64,000 bases of DNA from Symsagittifera roscoffensis (lineage: Eukaryota > Xenacoelomorpha > Acoela > Convolutidae): contig NC_087063.1 in assembly GCF_963678635.1 (NCBI RefSeq), positions 50,915,220 to 50,979,219 of the forward strand, read 5' to 3'. The notes under the pieces are model-generated. The model saw nothing but the letters and a program-made list of their open reading frames with translations, searched no databases and had not been told where the DNA came from. Made by a program: the position numbers and the translations under genes. Each line of letters starts with the position of its first letter. Within the stretch, counting starts at the first letter, position 1. Of this stretch, positions 29,013 to 39,560 are shown piece after piece.

Positions 29013-31988
29013 ATGAGTCTAGACAAGTCAAGGATACCAAAACGAGGTAATAGCTCTAGGAAATTCATACCTGAAAAGCAAAGAAAAACGATGACCGATC
29101 CTTTTGTGGTCATCACAACGTCATCATCATTCTCAGAAAGAATGAATAACACCTTCGGAAACATCTTTCCATTCAGCATGGGAGGAGGAGCAGGAAACGA
29201 CGGTGAATTCCAGGAGGAAGAGGATGAAGAGGAGCAAGGGGACTTTGGATCTCAAGTCAGCCTCAATAGTTCGATCCAGGAAAATGAGGCACACGTCGAA
29301 AGAGAGACTGGAACCATGGACAAATTTGGTGTAGTGACAACGATAAGCAAAGAGGCAAACACACCGGGCCAGTCAAAAGACTTCGCGATTAAGTCAAGTT
29401 CAGAGCCACAAACTGGAGAGAGTAGAACCAGAGGGCTAGGCAACGCGTTAGCGGATCCTGAAATAGATAATGAAAAGACGTCGAGGCAGAGAGTTAAGGC
29501 CCGGATCTCGACCAGCACGAAGCTACCTGGGACCGACAGGGTTACACCACTACTAGTGACGCCACTCGTGGATAACGAGGCAGCACTAGAGGAAGCCTTA
29601 AACAACATAGTGGACAGTTTAGGAGAACAAAACGAGCAGATGTCAATTAGGATGAGTGAACTAGAAAGGGCAGTCCACATTGAAAGAGAGAGTCTGCGGG
29701 AAGAAATAAACCGCAACAGACAAGAAGTTGGCAGGAGCGAAAAACGCTTGAAAGAAAGAACGGACGAACATATGGCGAGGAACTTGTCGCGAATGACAAG
29801 AGAGGCGGAACAGCGAGAGTTACGCTTAAGAGACGACATGTAGAAATTAAGAATTCAACAAGAGCAGTCTCTTGGGACTCTTGACACAAAGATAGACGCG
29901 ATGATGGAGAGGCGAACTCAGGCTATCATGGTTAGGTTGGACGGGCTACTAAGCAGCAAGAGTGGACCAAAAGAAGGAGAACCGAACTCGGGAGGTCCCA
30001 GCAGGGAACCGAGGGTGAACTTCAATGAACATCAAAAGAGGAAGACGTATGGATCCACTAGAGGCAGGGGCAGTTCATCAGGCTATGCCACAAGGGGTAA
30101 TGGAGCATGGGGCCCGAACAGTAGAGCAAGTTCAACGGGGAACAGGCAGACCTCTAAGGAACGACCAACGCAAGGCACACATGCGACTGGGAGAAGTGAT
30201 TCCGGCAACAGGGGGCATGCAAGCCCGAGGAGGAGTCATGTGGGCCAAGCGGGAAACACTCACGGTGATTCGGTTTGCAGGGATGCACCGCACACAGAGC
30301 CTTCGACGAGGTGTGAGGACACTCAAGCAGGACACTCAAGGGATGCTACGGCAATGGCCACAGCATTTGAACCCCTAAACGGGTCTTTGGAGACATTCCT
30401 GACAAGGTTATCAAGAACCAATGAACGCAGTGAGAAGTCCAGAAGAGTCTTTAAGAAACCAAGATGCTACAAAGACGAACCTGATGGCTGTATTGATACC
30501 TGGATAGAGGTAATGAAGCTGCATTTCGAGGAAGAGGACTTGTCGGAGACACAGGAACGCAGCGCGCTCACCAGCAACTTAGAAGGGACAGCCCTGAACT
30601 GTGTCATGGCCAAGAAGCAATATCAACGTGACACTGCTGAGAAAATCTTCGAAATCTTGTTCAACCGTTTTGGATCAGGGGTGCAGGGGCACCAGGCGAT
30701 GATGCGCTTCGAGATACGGAGGCAACGAGAAGATGAAACGATAGACAAGTTTCTCGATGATTTGGAAATGCTGAGGAGACGCAGCCAACCGGACGAGTCA
30801 AACCGAAGGATGAATTTGGCCGTAGCCTCGAAATTTATCGATGGTGTGAAGAATGATGAACTTCGTACGATGCTAGCAACGCATTACACACCACTATCAA
30901 CCAATGCGCCAACACCGGAGGAGTTGAGGCTCAAATCAAAAGAGTATCTTTTGTTGAAACCTCCTTCGAGATCTGGATATTACAAGAACAATTATGGCAT
31001 TTTTAACAACGGACCAGCAAACCAAGGGAACAATTGGTACAAACCGAGGGATGATATGGACAAGAGACGCTCTTGTGCTAATTGCAGTTCAACGGACCAT
31101 CATGTGTCAGCATGCCCAGCTTACAAACAAGGCATGAAAGCAATAGGCTTTAGCCTCGAGGACGAAGATGCGTCAGAGTTGGACCATGAGGATTTCATGA
31201 GAGGAGTAATTGCAAAATTCGGCCCGAGGTGTTTCTTTTGCAACTTGGAAGGTCATTTTAAATCAGATTGTCCGCAATTCTGGGATGCAGTGGCAGACAA
31301 TAAGCATCCAAGACATGAAGAAGCTTTGTCAGGAGTGAAAGCCAGCAAGGCTCGACTTTTGAGTGAAGCAGAAGCACGCAGAAAGGATAAACCTCAAGAG
31401 CTGGCGGCAAAGAAAATGCAAGCGGTAATAGAGGAGACACGTGAGCCGCAACCAGCAACTGCGGCTCACGACTTCAAGATCGACTATAAGGCAGCCGCGA
31501 GGGATGCTCTAAATAGAGTGCAGCAGGAACTAGTGACGAAAGAGATCGAACAAAAATTGAAACTTGAACTGGAGAATGAAAAACTTCAGGAGCAACTGAA
31601 TACCTTCGAAGCAACGGAGTTCGAGGAAACTAAAGCACCAAGCAGTTTGAGCATGAAGCTTAATGTGATCTCCGGTCAGAGGTTCGGCATGGTGCCGCAA
31701 GGAAGCAAGATACAGTCGATAATCTCAGTGGCTGGACATCAGGTGATCAGAAATCTGAGTGAACCATCCGAGTTCACTTTGATGCATTTGGACACATATG
31801 CAGATTATCTGAGGCAGGTGGAGCCAGGCACCGAGTCGAGAGCTGTGCGAGCACTACTAACGACGGGCGGGTGGCCCTCGCATGAAGAAACTTCATGGAC
31901 GCTACCTAGAGGTCTATGGGCCGTATCAAGTAATGCTGAACGTGGATGGAATCAGTATTTACACCAGGACTTATGTAACAACAGATGA
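29013..31988 (+). pseudogene. gag: Gag of element 1, first copy, with an in-frame TAG
   Basis: Structural protein forming the particle and binding the RNA. ATG at 29,013. The frame is interrupted by TAG at 29,841-29,843 (GAG in the second copy) and then stays open to 31,988. Regions: acidic Ser-rich N-terminus; a long charged coiled coil (about residues 205-310); an RG/Ser-rich linker; a retrotransposon capsid-like region (DGCIDTWIEVMKLHFEEEDL, FNRFGSGVQGHQAMMRFE); two CCHC zinc knuckles (CANCSSTDHHVSAC near 31,076 and CFFCNLEGHFKSDC near 31,231); a Lys/Glu-rich tail. From 29,641 on it is duplicated downstream, so this copy runs into the start of the second unit instead of pol. Confidence 0.88.
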
Positions 31989-34426
31989 TGACCAAATGGG
32001 GCAGATCTATTTGGGAGAAGAGGAACTCAAAGTTGTCAATAAGGATGAGTGAACTAGAAAGGGCAGTCCACATTGAAAGAAAGAGTCTGCGGGAAGAAAT
32101 AAACCGCAACAGACAAGAAGTTGGCAGGAGCGAAAAACGCTTGAAAGAAAGAACGGACGAACATATGGCGAGGAACTTGTCGCGAATGACAAGAGAGGCG
32201 GAACAGCGAGAGTTACGCTTAAGAGACGACATGGAGAAATTAAGAATTCAACAAGAGCAGTCTCTTGGGACTCTTGACACAAAGATAGACGCGATGATGG
32301 AGAGGCGAACTCAGGCTATCATGGTTAGGTTGGACGGGCTACTAAGCAGCAAGAGTGGACCAAAAGAAGGAGAACCGAACTCGGGAGGTCCCAGCAGGGA
32401 ACCGAGGGTGAACTTCAATGAACATCAAAAGAGGAAGACGTATGGATCCACTAGAGGCAGGGGCAGTTCATCAGGCTATGCCACAAGGGGTAATGGAGCA
32501 TGGGGCCCGAACAGTAGAGCAAGTTCAACGGGGAACAGGCAGACCTCTAAGGAACGACCAACGCAAGGCACACATGCGACTGGGAGAAGTGATTCCGGCA
32601 ACAGGGGGCATGCAAGCCCGAGGAGGAGTCATGTGGGCCAAGCGGGAAACACTCACGGTGATTCGGTTTGCAGGGATGCACCGCACACAGAGCCTTCGAC
32701 GAGGTGTGAGGACACTCAAGCAGGACACTCAAGGGATGCTACGGCAATGGCCACAGCATTTGAACCCCTAAACGGGTCTTTGGAGACATTCCTGACAAGG
32801 TTATCAAGAACCAATGAACGCAGTGAGAAGTCCAGAAGAGTCTTTAAGAAACCAAGATGCTACAAAGACGAATCTGATGGCTGTATTGATACCTGGATAG
32901 AGGTAATGAAGCTGCATTTCGAGGAAGAGGACTTGTCGGAGACACAGAAACGCAGCGCGCTCACCAGCAACTTAGAAGGGACAGCCCTGAACTGTGTCAT
33001 GGCCAAGAAGCAATATCAACGTGACACTGCTGAGAAAATCTTCGAAATCTTGTTCAACCGTTTTGGATCAGGGGTGCAGGGGCACCAGGCGATGATGCGC
33101 TTCGAGATACGGAGGCAACGAGAAGATGAAACGATAGACAAGTTTCTCGATGATTTGGAAATGCTGAGGAGACGCAGCCAACCGGACGAGTCAAACCGAA
33201 GGATGAATTTGGCCGTAGCCTCGAAATTTATCGATGGTGTGAAGAATGATGAACTTCGTACGATGCTAGCAACGCATTACACACCACTATCAACCAATGC
33301 GCCAACACCGGAGGAGTTGAGGCTCAAATCAAAAGAGTATCTTTTGTTGAAACCTCCTTCGAGATCTGGATATTACAAGAACAATTATGGCATTTTTAAC
33401 AACGGACCAGCAAACCAAGGGAACAATTGGTACAAACCGAGGGATGATATGGACAAGAGACGCTCTTGTGCTAATTGCAGTTCAACGGACCATCATGTGT
33501 CAGCATGCCCAGCTTACAAACAAGGCATGAAAGCAATAGGCTTTAGCCTCGAGGACGAAGATGCGTCAGAGTTGGACCATGAGGATTTCATGAGAGGAGT
33601 AATTGCAAAATTCGGCCCGAGGTGTTTCTTTTGCAACTTGGAAGGTCATTTTAAATCAGATTGTCCGCAATTCTGGGATGCAGTGGCAGACAATAAGCAT
33701 CCAAGACATGAAGAAGCTTTGTCAGGAGTGAAAGCCAGCAAGGCTCGACTTTTGAGTGAAGCAGAAGCACGCAGAAAGGATAAACCTCAAGAGCTGGCGG
33801 CAAAGAAAATGCAAGCGGTAATAGAGGAGACACGTGAGCCGCAACCAGCAACTGCGGCTCACGACTTCAAGATCGACTATAAGGCAGCCGCGAGGGATGC
33901 TCTAAATAGAGTGCAGCAGGAACTAGTGACGAAAGAGATCGAACAAAAATTGAAACTTGAACTGGAGAATGAAAAACTTCAGGAGCAACTGAATACCTTC
34001 GAAGCAACGGAGTTCGAGGAAACTAAAGCACCAAGCAGTTTGAGCATGAAGCTTAATGTGATCTCCGGTCAGAGGTTCGGCATGGTGCCGCAAGGAAGCA
34101 AGATACAGTCGATAATCTCAGTGGCTGGACATCAGGTGATCAGAAATCTGAGTGAACCATCCGAGTTCACTTTGATGCATTTGGACACATATGCAGATTA
34201 TCTGAGGCAGGTGGAGCCACGCACCGAGTCGAGAGCTGTGCGAGCACTACTAACGACGGGCGGGTGGCCCTCGCATGAAGAAACTTCATGGACGCTACCT
34301 AGAGGTCTATGGGCCGTATCAAGTAATGCTGAACGTGGATGGAATCAGTATTTACACCAGGACTTATGTAACAACAGATGATGACCAAATGGGGCAGATC
34401 TATTTGGGAGAAGAGGAACTCAAAGT
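29641..34426 (+). repeat. 2,393-bp tandem duplication inside element 1
   Basis: Units 29,641-32,033 and 32,034-34,426 are nearly identical; only a handful of base differences were noticed, including TAG/GAG, CCT/TCT, GAA/AAA and GGC/CGC. The junction reads CTCAAAGT|TGTCAATAAGG. Each unit spans from the gag coiled coil to just before the protease. A recent unequal exchange or replication slip; an assembly artefact cannot be excluded. Confidence 0.93.
31985..34381 (+). CDS. gag: Gag of element 1, second copy
   Basis: Open frame of about 798 codons crossing the duplication junction. Its first residues come from the out-of-frame end of unit one; real gag sequence resumes at about 32,040 (IRMSELERAVHIER). 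It keeps the coiled coil, capsid-like region and both CCHC knuckles without stops, but lacks the natural N-terminus. It ends in a different frame from the protease (34,275 onward). Whether any product is made depends on an upstream start; the intact gag is split between the two copies. Confidence 0.85.
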   Translation: MMTKWGRSIWEKRNSKLSIRMSELERAVHIERKSLREEINRNRQEVGRSEKRLKERTDEHMARNLSRMTREAEQRELRLRDDMEKLRIQQEQSLGTLDTKIDAMMERRTQAIMVRLDGLLSSKSGPKEGEPNSGGPSREPRVNFNEHQKRKTYGSTRGRGSSSGYATRGNGAWGPNSRASSTGNRQTSKERPTQGTHATGRSDSGNRGHASPRRSHVGQAGNTHGDSVCRDAPHTEPSTRCEDTQAGHSRDATAMATAFEPLNGSLETFLTRLSRTNERSEKSRRVFKKPRCYKDESDGCIDTWIEVMKLHFEEEDLSETQKRSALTSNLEGTALNCVMAKKQYQRDTAEKIFEILFNRFGSGVQGHQAMMRFEIRRQREDETIDKFLDDLEMLRRRSQPDESNRRMNLAVASKFIDGVKNDELRTMLATHYTPLSTNAPTPEELRLKSKEYLLLKPPSRSGYYKNNYGIFNNGPANQGNNWYKPRDDMDKRRSCANCSSTDHHVSACPAYKQGMKAIGFSLEDEDASELDHEDFMRGVIAKFGPRCFFCNLEGHFKSDCPQFWDAVADNKHPRHEEALSGVKASKARLLSEAEARRKDKPQELAAKKMQAVIEETREPQPATAAHDFKIDYKAAARDALNRVQQELVTKEIEQKLKLELENEKLQEQLNTFEATEFEETKAPSSLSMKLNVISGQRFGMVPQGSKIQSIISVAGHQVIRNLSEPSEFTLMHLDTYADYLRQVEPRTESRAVRALLTTGGWPSHEETSWTLPRGLWAVSSNAERGWNQYLHQDLCNNR

Positions 34427-35717
34427 CCGCAGGATAGGCCATGACGCCATGATGGAACAAGACGCAGTACACATTGGGTATGAAGCAGATGTGACCGCAC
34501 ATCTGCTCGACACCAACGGAACAAAACTCGGAGTCACAGGGCTTCTGGACACAGGAGCGGTAGTGAGTGTGATGCCGATAAAAACTTGGGAAAGAATGGG
34601 CTTCACGCGGGGAGATCTAATTCCAACGAATATCCGACTGGCCGCCGCCAATCGAGGCGCTATCTACGTGGCCGGAAGAACACCAATAACGGTCCTCCAC
34701 ATGGGAGGACGGGATCTTTGGATGAGCTTCCTGGTGGTAGAGAATCTGGACGATGCCGACCAATTCATCTTGGGCAGAGATTTTGTCAGGAATTTTGACG
34801 TGATGATTGACTTGAACAACGGTCTGATACGGATTAGAAACCCGGACCGGAAGTATGTTAAGAGACCAATTAATAGGATAATAACAGACGAAAACAAGGT
34901 ACCAATTTTTTTGGATAGAAAAGTAAAATTACAACCAGGACAGGCTGTGGTAGCAATTTTTAGAATGAGAAATTTGAATTCGTTAAGTGATAGTAAACAG
35001 GTTTGCTTAGTACCGAATCCAAATAGTCAGAGTTCGGTGATTTTAGGCCGGAGCTTCTCGGTAACGCGAAACGGACTGTGTGTCAGTGTGTTGTTGAACA
35101 CACTGGACACCGCGGTTTCAATCCAGCGTGGAAAGAAGCTTGGCTACGCTTTGCCGATGAGGACCGACTATGAGGAGACACAAAACTTGAAGAAATATAG
35201 TGTGAAAGACTGTCCTTATCATGCCAATAAAGATAAAATTTTAAAGAGGATTAATGAATTAAAATCTATTCATATATTGTTTTCAATGAAATCCGAAACG
35301 GACGACGGCTTATCAAGCTGCTCGAATTTTCCGGAACGCCCCTCGTCATATGAACTAGAATCTGACAAACCGGTTTTGCCAGAGATAGAACATTTAAAAG
35401 GGAAAATAGGTGAGGGAGATTTCAAAAAATTACGGGACCTCCTAAATCGGAACGCAGATGTATTTTCAAAACATAAGGCGGATATCGGTTGCTGTAATTT
35501 CGTCGAACGCGAAATCGAACTAGAAGAAGGCGCCGTTCCCCATAGGGAAGGCGCAAGACGAATGACGCCTCACAAATCGGAAGCGTGCCGAGCGGAAATA
35601 GAAATGTTGCTTGAATACGACATGATAGAACCCTCGAAATCGCCATGGGCTTGCGGGGTAGTAATGGCGAAAAAGAAAGGGGGCAGCTTAGATTTTGTTG
35701 CGACTTTCGTTACTTGA
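34275..35717 (+). pseudogene. pol: Pol of element 1: protease and N-terminal RT
   Basis: Aspartic protease with LLDTGAVVSVMP (catalytic Asp-Thr-Gly near 34,548) and FILGRDFVRNFD (near 34,766), as expected for a retropepsin. It then continues into the RT N-terminus (GCCNFVE, GARRMTPHKSEACRAEIEML, SPWACGVVMAKKKGG). The frame is lost near 35,690 at GGGGGC, where element 2 has one more base, so the true RT continues in another frame. It overlaps the end of gag out of frame. Confidence 0.88.
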
Positions 35718-37405
35718 ACCCGGTAACGATAAAAGATGCGTACCCGATACCGCGAATAGACGAGAGCCTATCTAAGCTTGGTGATGCCAAGTTCTTCACC
35801 ACATTGGACTTAGGTTCTGCCTTCTGGCAGGTCCCTCTGCGAAAGAAGGACAGAGAGAAGACCGGATTCGCGTGCGAGTTGGGATTGTACCAGTGGAAGA
35901 GGATGCCCTTCGGCTTGTGCAATGCAACGGCCACTTTTCAAAGACTGATGGCTCAGGCTTTGACGAGAGTGACCAAGAAGTACGGGAATCTCGTGATGTG
36001 TTACGTGGATGACGTAGTCATAGCGACACCGACCCTGGAAGACCACATTGATAGGCTCGATGAGGTCTTTGGATGCATGAAAAGAGCTGGTTTGAAGTGC
36101 AAACCATCGAAATGTGAAATCTTTAGGGATTCGATTAAGTACCTAGGAAGAATGGTGGATAGGCATGGTGTGAGGCCGGACCCGGAAGCAGTGGAAGCAG
36201 TGTTGACATGGAAGGCCCCCAGAACAGACAAACAGCTCCTGAGCTTCCTAGGGTTTGCCAATTACTACCGAGAATTCATAAAAGGATATGCGGACAAGGT
36301 GTATCCGATGCAGAAGCTGATGCGCAACAAGGGGGAAAAGTTCGAATGGAACGATGAGGCACAGGTTGCTTTCGAGAACATAAAGCGGGAACTGTGCGAA
36401 GCGCCAGTGCTGGGCATGCCTACAGAAAAGGGCATGTATGTTCTCGACACAGACGCATCGGTGGTAGCCATCTCAGGAATCTTGCATCAAGAGCAAGAAT
36501 GGAACGGAAGAACGGTTCTCCGTCCCATTGCATACGGCAGCAAGGTCTTGAGTGACACAGAGATGAAATATGGCGCACCAAAAGCAGAAATGTTTGCTAT
36601 AGTCACCTTCGTGGAAAAGTACCGTGCATACTTGGGGAGCGCTCCCTTCAAATTACGCGTGGACAACAGAGCGTTATCCTGGTTGAAAACCTACTCGATG
36701 GATCAGAGTTATATTGGTAGATGGATAGTCAGATTGGATGGCTACCATATGATAATCGAACATAGGATGCGTGATAAACACCAGAATGCTGACAGCCTCA
36801 GCAAGAAAACTGAGTTTTATGAAAGATTGGAACAGAAACAGGCCAATCAGGCGGAAATAAAGGAGGGATTCTCGTTTATGGACAAAGAAACTTATGAAAC
36901 GCTTCCCTTAACGAGATGGTTGGATAAGTCTGGACATCCAATTCCAGGGCACCCTGAGTTACCTGTAGAGAAAGCAGCCGAGATAAAGATCCTGTCCAAG
37001 GAGGACCCGGTCCCCTTGGATTTGTTGCTGCGCTCGAACCTGGTCCAGCAAGAACTCTCTCGCATGAATATAAACAGCCTCTCATTATTGGATAAAACGG
37101 TGCAAGTCACACCACAAGTGATGCGGATGCTGGGTGGATTGTTAGAAAGAGGAGTGACCAGAGATGACCCCGAGTGGACAGCTGCAGTGGCATCGCTAAC
37201 AGTCAGTGAAAAGGTGAAGATCATGCCGTCCAGACGACAGCACGAAGAGAACGAGAGTGATTGTAGGACAATAGTTCAACAACTAGTATCCTCAATACCC
37301 CAAGAGATTTTAACCAGTACATCTTACGGACAGAAAGAACAGGGGAGCAGCAAGCGAAAGAAAACCGTCACCTTTGTGGCCGGGATAAAGAGGGTGAAGA
37401 GGTAG
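35645..37405 (+). pseudogene. pol: Pol of element 1: reverse transcriptase and RNase H
   Basis: RT motifs in order: LRFCCDFRYLN, FTTLDLGSAFWQVPL, MPFGLCNATATFQRLM and the catalytic YVDDVVIATPTLEDH (near 36,001), then YLGRMVD and FLGFANYYREFI of the connection. RNase H follows: VLDTDASVVAISGILHQEQ, YGSKVLSDTEMKY, FKLRVDNRALSWLKT, IEHRMRDKHQNADSLSKK. About 200 residues of spacer lead toward integrase. The frame ends at 37,405 after a 1-base shift near 37,380; the next frame continues the homology to element 2. Confidence 0.92.
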
Positions 37406-37428
37406 AACAAAATCTGCTGCAGGACTAT

Positions 37429-39153
37429 TTGTCCGGGGAGACGGATGATGAGAAGAACCAGCGATCACAAGATCAACACCCGGGACAAGAAAATTTGTCC
37501 GGGGAGTCTGAGATAGACGAGAAAATTCCTGATGAGAAACAGGACCTAGAGAACAAGGTTTTGTCAGGGGAGTTCAGATGGATGCGAAGAAGGCACAGAC
37601 ATGATCTGGAGGAGCGTGCAGTCTCCAGCACAACCTCTTCGACGGATGATGTTTCCCGAAACTCAGGAATGGACACTTATTCACACAGGAATTCGAGCTC
37701 GGGATCAGAACTTTCAGAACTGGCAATACACACGCTACTAGTGGAAACTCGGGAAAGGGACCTGGACAGAGAGGTGTACCAGGATCCTGACAGCGATTGC
37801 TACCTGATACCAAGCGAAAGAGTCTTTGACAACGCAGCGGATGACTTGGAGACAATAGCGGTATCGAAACGCTCGATAAGCCTGTTGCCGCAGAAAGAGG
37901 TAGTCAGGACTGATCTTCTGCCGTTTGAACAAGAAACACAACCCTTGGCGAAGATTTGGTGCGTTAAAATGGAAGAAGACACACATCAGCCCAACGAGCT
38001 GAATAGTCAGATGAGGGTCATGAAGACGTACTTGAAGGCGAGATACAGACTCTCGGACCTTCTAAGGGCGCAGAGAAATGATCGCATGACAAGCAACCTG
38101 AAAAGGTGGATCGAGAATGGTTCTCCGGATAAAGGGGACCTCGAGAAAGATAGTTATCGCATCCTGAGACAATACTCCATGCAGAGGGAAGGGAGGTTAT
38201 ATTTGAACAAGGACGGGATTGTGGCTTGCAAAAGAAGGGAGGAAGACAGAGTCCTATACAAGTATAACGCGATAGTGTTACCGCAACTCTATCAGACAGA
38301 ACTATTATTCAGGTCACATGATCAAATGGGCCATCAGGGGATCGACAAAGTATATCAGAGGATCCTGAAGCGCTTTGAGTGGCCTGGGATGAAAAAGGCA
38401 TCCGCGAAATGGGTAACAGCATTTCTGTCATGCCAATATGTCAAGGATCCAAGGAAGTTGCGATTTCCTTTACAGTCGATCGAGTCGTCTGAATTCAACG
38501 AGGTGGTGCAAATAGATCACCAAAAGATATGCATGACAGACAATGGTTATAATCAGGTGCTGGTCATGATAGATCATTTTACGAAGTATGCAGAGGCCGT
38601 GCCCTGCATAACTGCCTCGGCGGAAGAGACATGCGACCACCTGATCAATACGTGGATAGCAAGACATGGTTGTCCGATGACGTTTCAATCGGATAATGGA
38701 ACAGCTTTCGTAGGAGAGCTTACAAAAGAGCTTATGAGACGCTCACAGGTCGCTCAGGCTCACTCCACGACATACCACCCTCAGACGAATGGCTTAGTGG
38801 AAAGACAGAACAGGACGTTAGTGTCGATGCTGAGAGTATATTGTTCCAGGTACATGACCGATTGGGACAGATACCTTCCACAGGTGATGGGAGCATATAA
38901 TAGCACGCAACACTCCACCACTGGAGTCAGTCCAAACATGATGCTAACTGGACACGAAAAGTCTTTACCCTTAACCTTCTTCTACCCAGAATATGAGGGA
39001 AAGAAAACGTCCCCACAGGTCTACGTGAGGGATGTGATCAGACGCCAACAGGAGCTGAACGATTTGTGTAGACGAAACACTCAGCAGGCACAGGCAAGGC
39101 AGAGGAAAAGATTCGACAAGAAAGCAGCTGGTGCAAAGGCTTACTCGGTATGA
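37429..39153 (+). pseudogene. pol: Pol of element 1: integrase
   Basis: The open frame begins upstream of the first codon given (from about 37,381). After an acidic Ser-rich spacer comes the zinc-binding region (RSHDQMGHQG...FLSC). Its first Cys is Phe here, while element 2 keeps CLSC. The catalytic core follows: QIDHQKICMTDNGYN (D), TFQSDNGTAFVGELT (D), HPQTNGLVERQNRTL (E), the DD(35)E set. Stop TGA at 39,151-39,153 replaces a Gly codon just before the C-terminal GPF module, so the tail is cut off. Confidence 0.9.
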
Positions 39154-39560
39154 GACTACGTATGGGTATTCCAGAACGTTACACCACCGAAAGGGACAAA
39201 AAAGCTCCTAAAAAAATGGAGGGGACCCTTCATGATTACAGAGGTGCATCAGGAGGGACACTTTTATAGACTGAGTACTGGCCGAGCCGCCCACTACGAG
39301 AACATCAAGCCACACAATCGACAGAAGACTGGTGTATACCTGCAGACATGGAAGAAGGGGATTATCTAATGATGAATCCTGCTTGTGAGGTCAACGAAAA
39401 AGGCACCAGGGAGAAGAACGATGGAAACGAAGTCGTAGAGGAAGGTACGGATACACCGCTGGACCTGGATCCAAACGAACAGATCGAAGTGGACGATGAA
39501 ACCTTACCCTACGCAGAGGAAGATTGGTAGGATCCCGAACAGATTGAGGTTCCCAGAACT
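39154..39560 (+). pseudogene. pol: Integrase C-terminal GPF module and acidic linker, broken
   Basis: After the TGA the same frame reads YVWVFQ...KKLLKKWRGPFMITEVHQ, the GPY/F module of Ty3/gypsy integrases. A 1-base loss near 39,319 and a TAG at 39,528-39,530 then break an acidic linker (ACEVNEKGTREKND, DDETLPYAEEDW). Element 2 has the same linker open, which shows that integrase and the macro-like region were once one polyprotein. Confidence 0.8.

Noticed and set aside
29252-29839. Minus-strand ORF of 195 codons opposite gag
   Set aside because: Shadow of the coiled-coil coding region; composition explains it.
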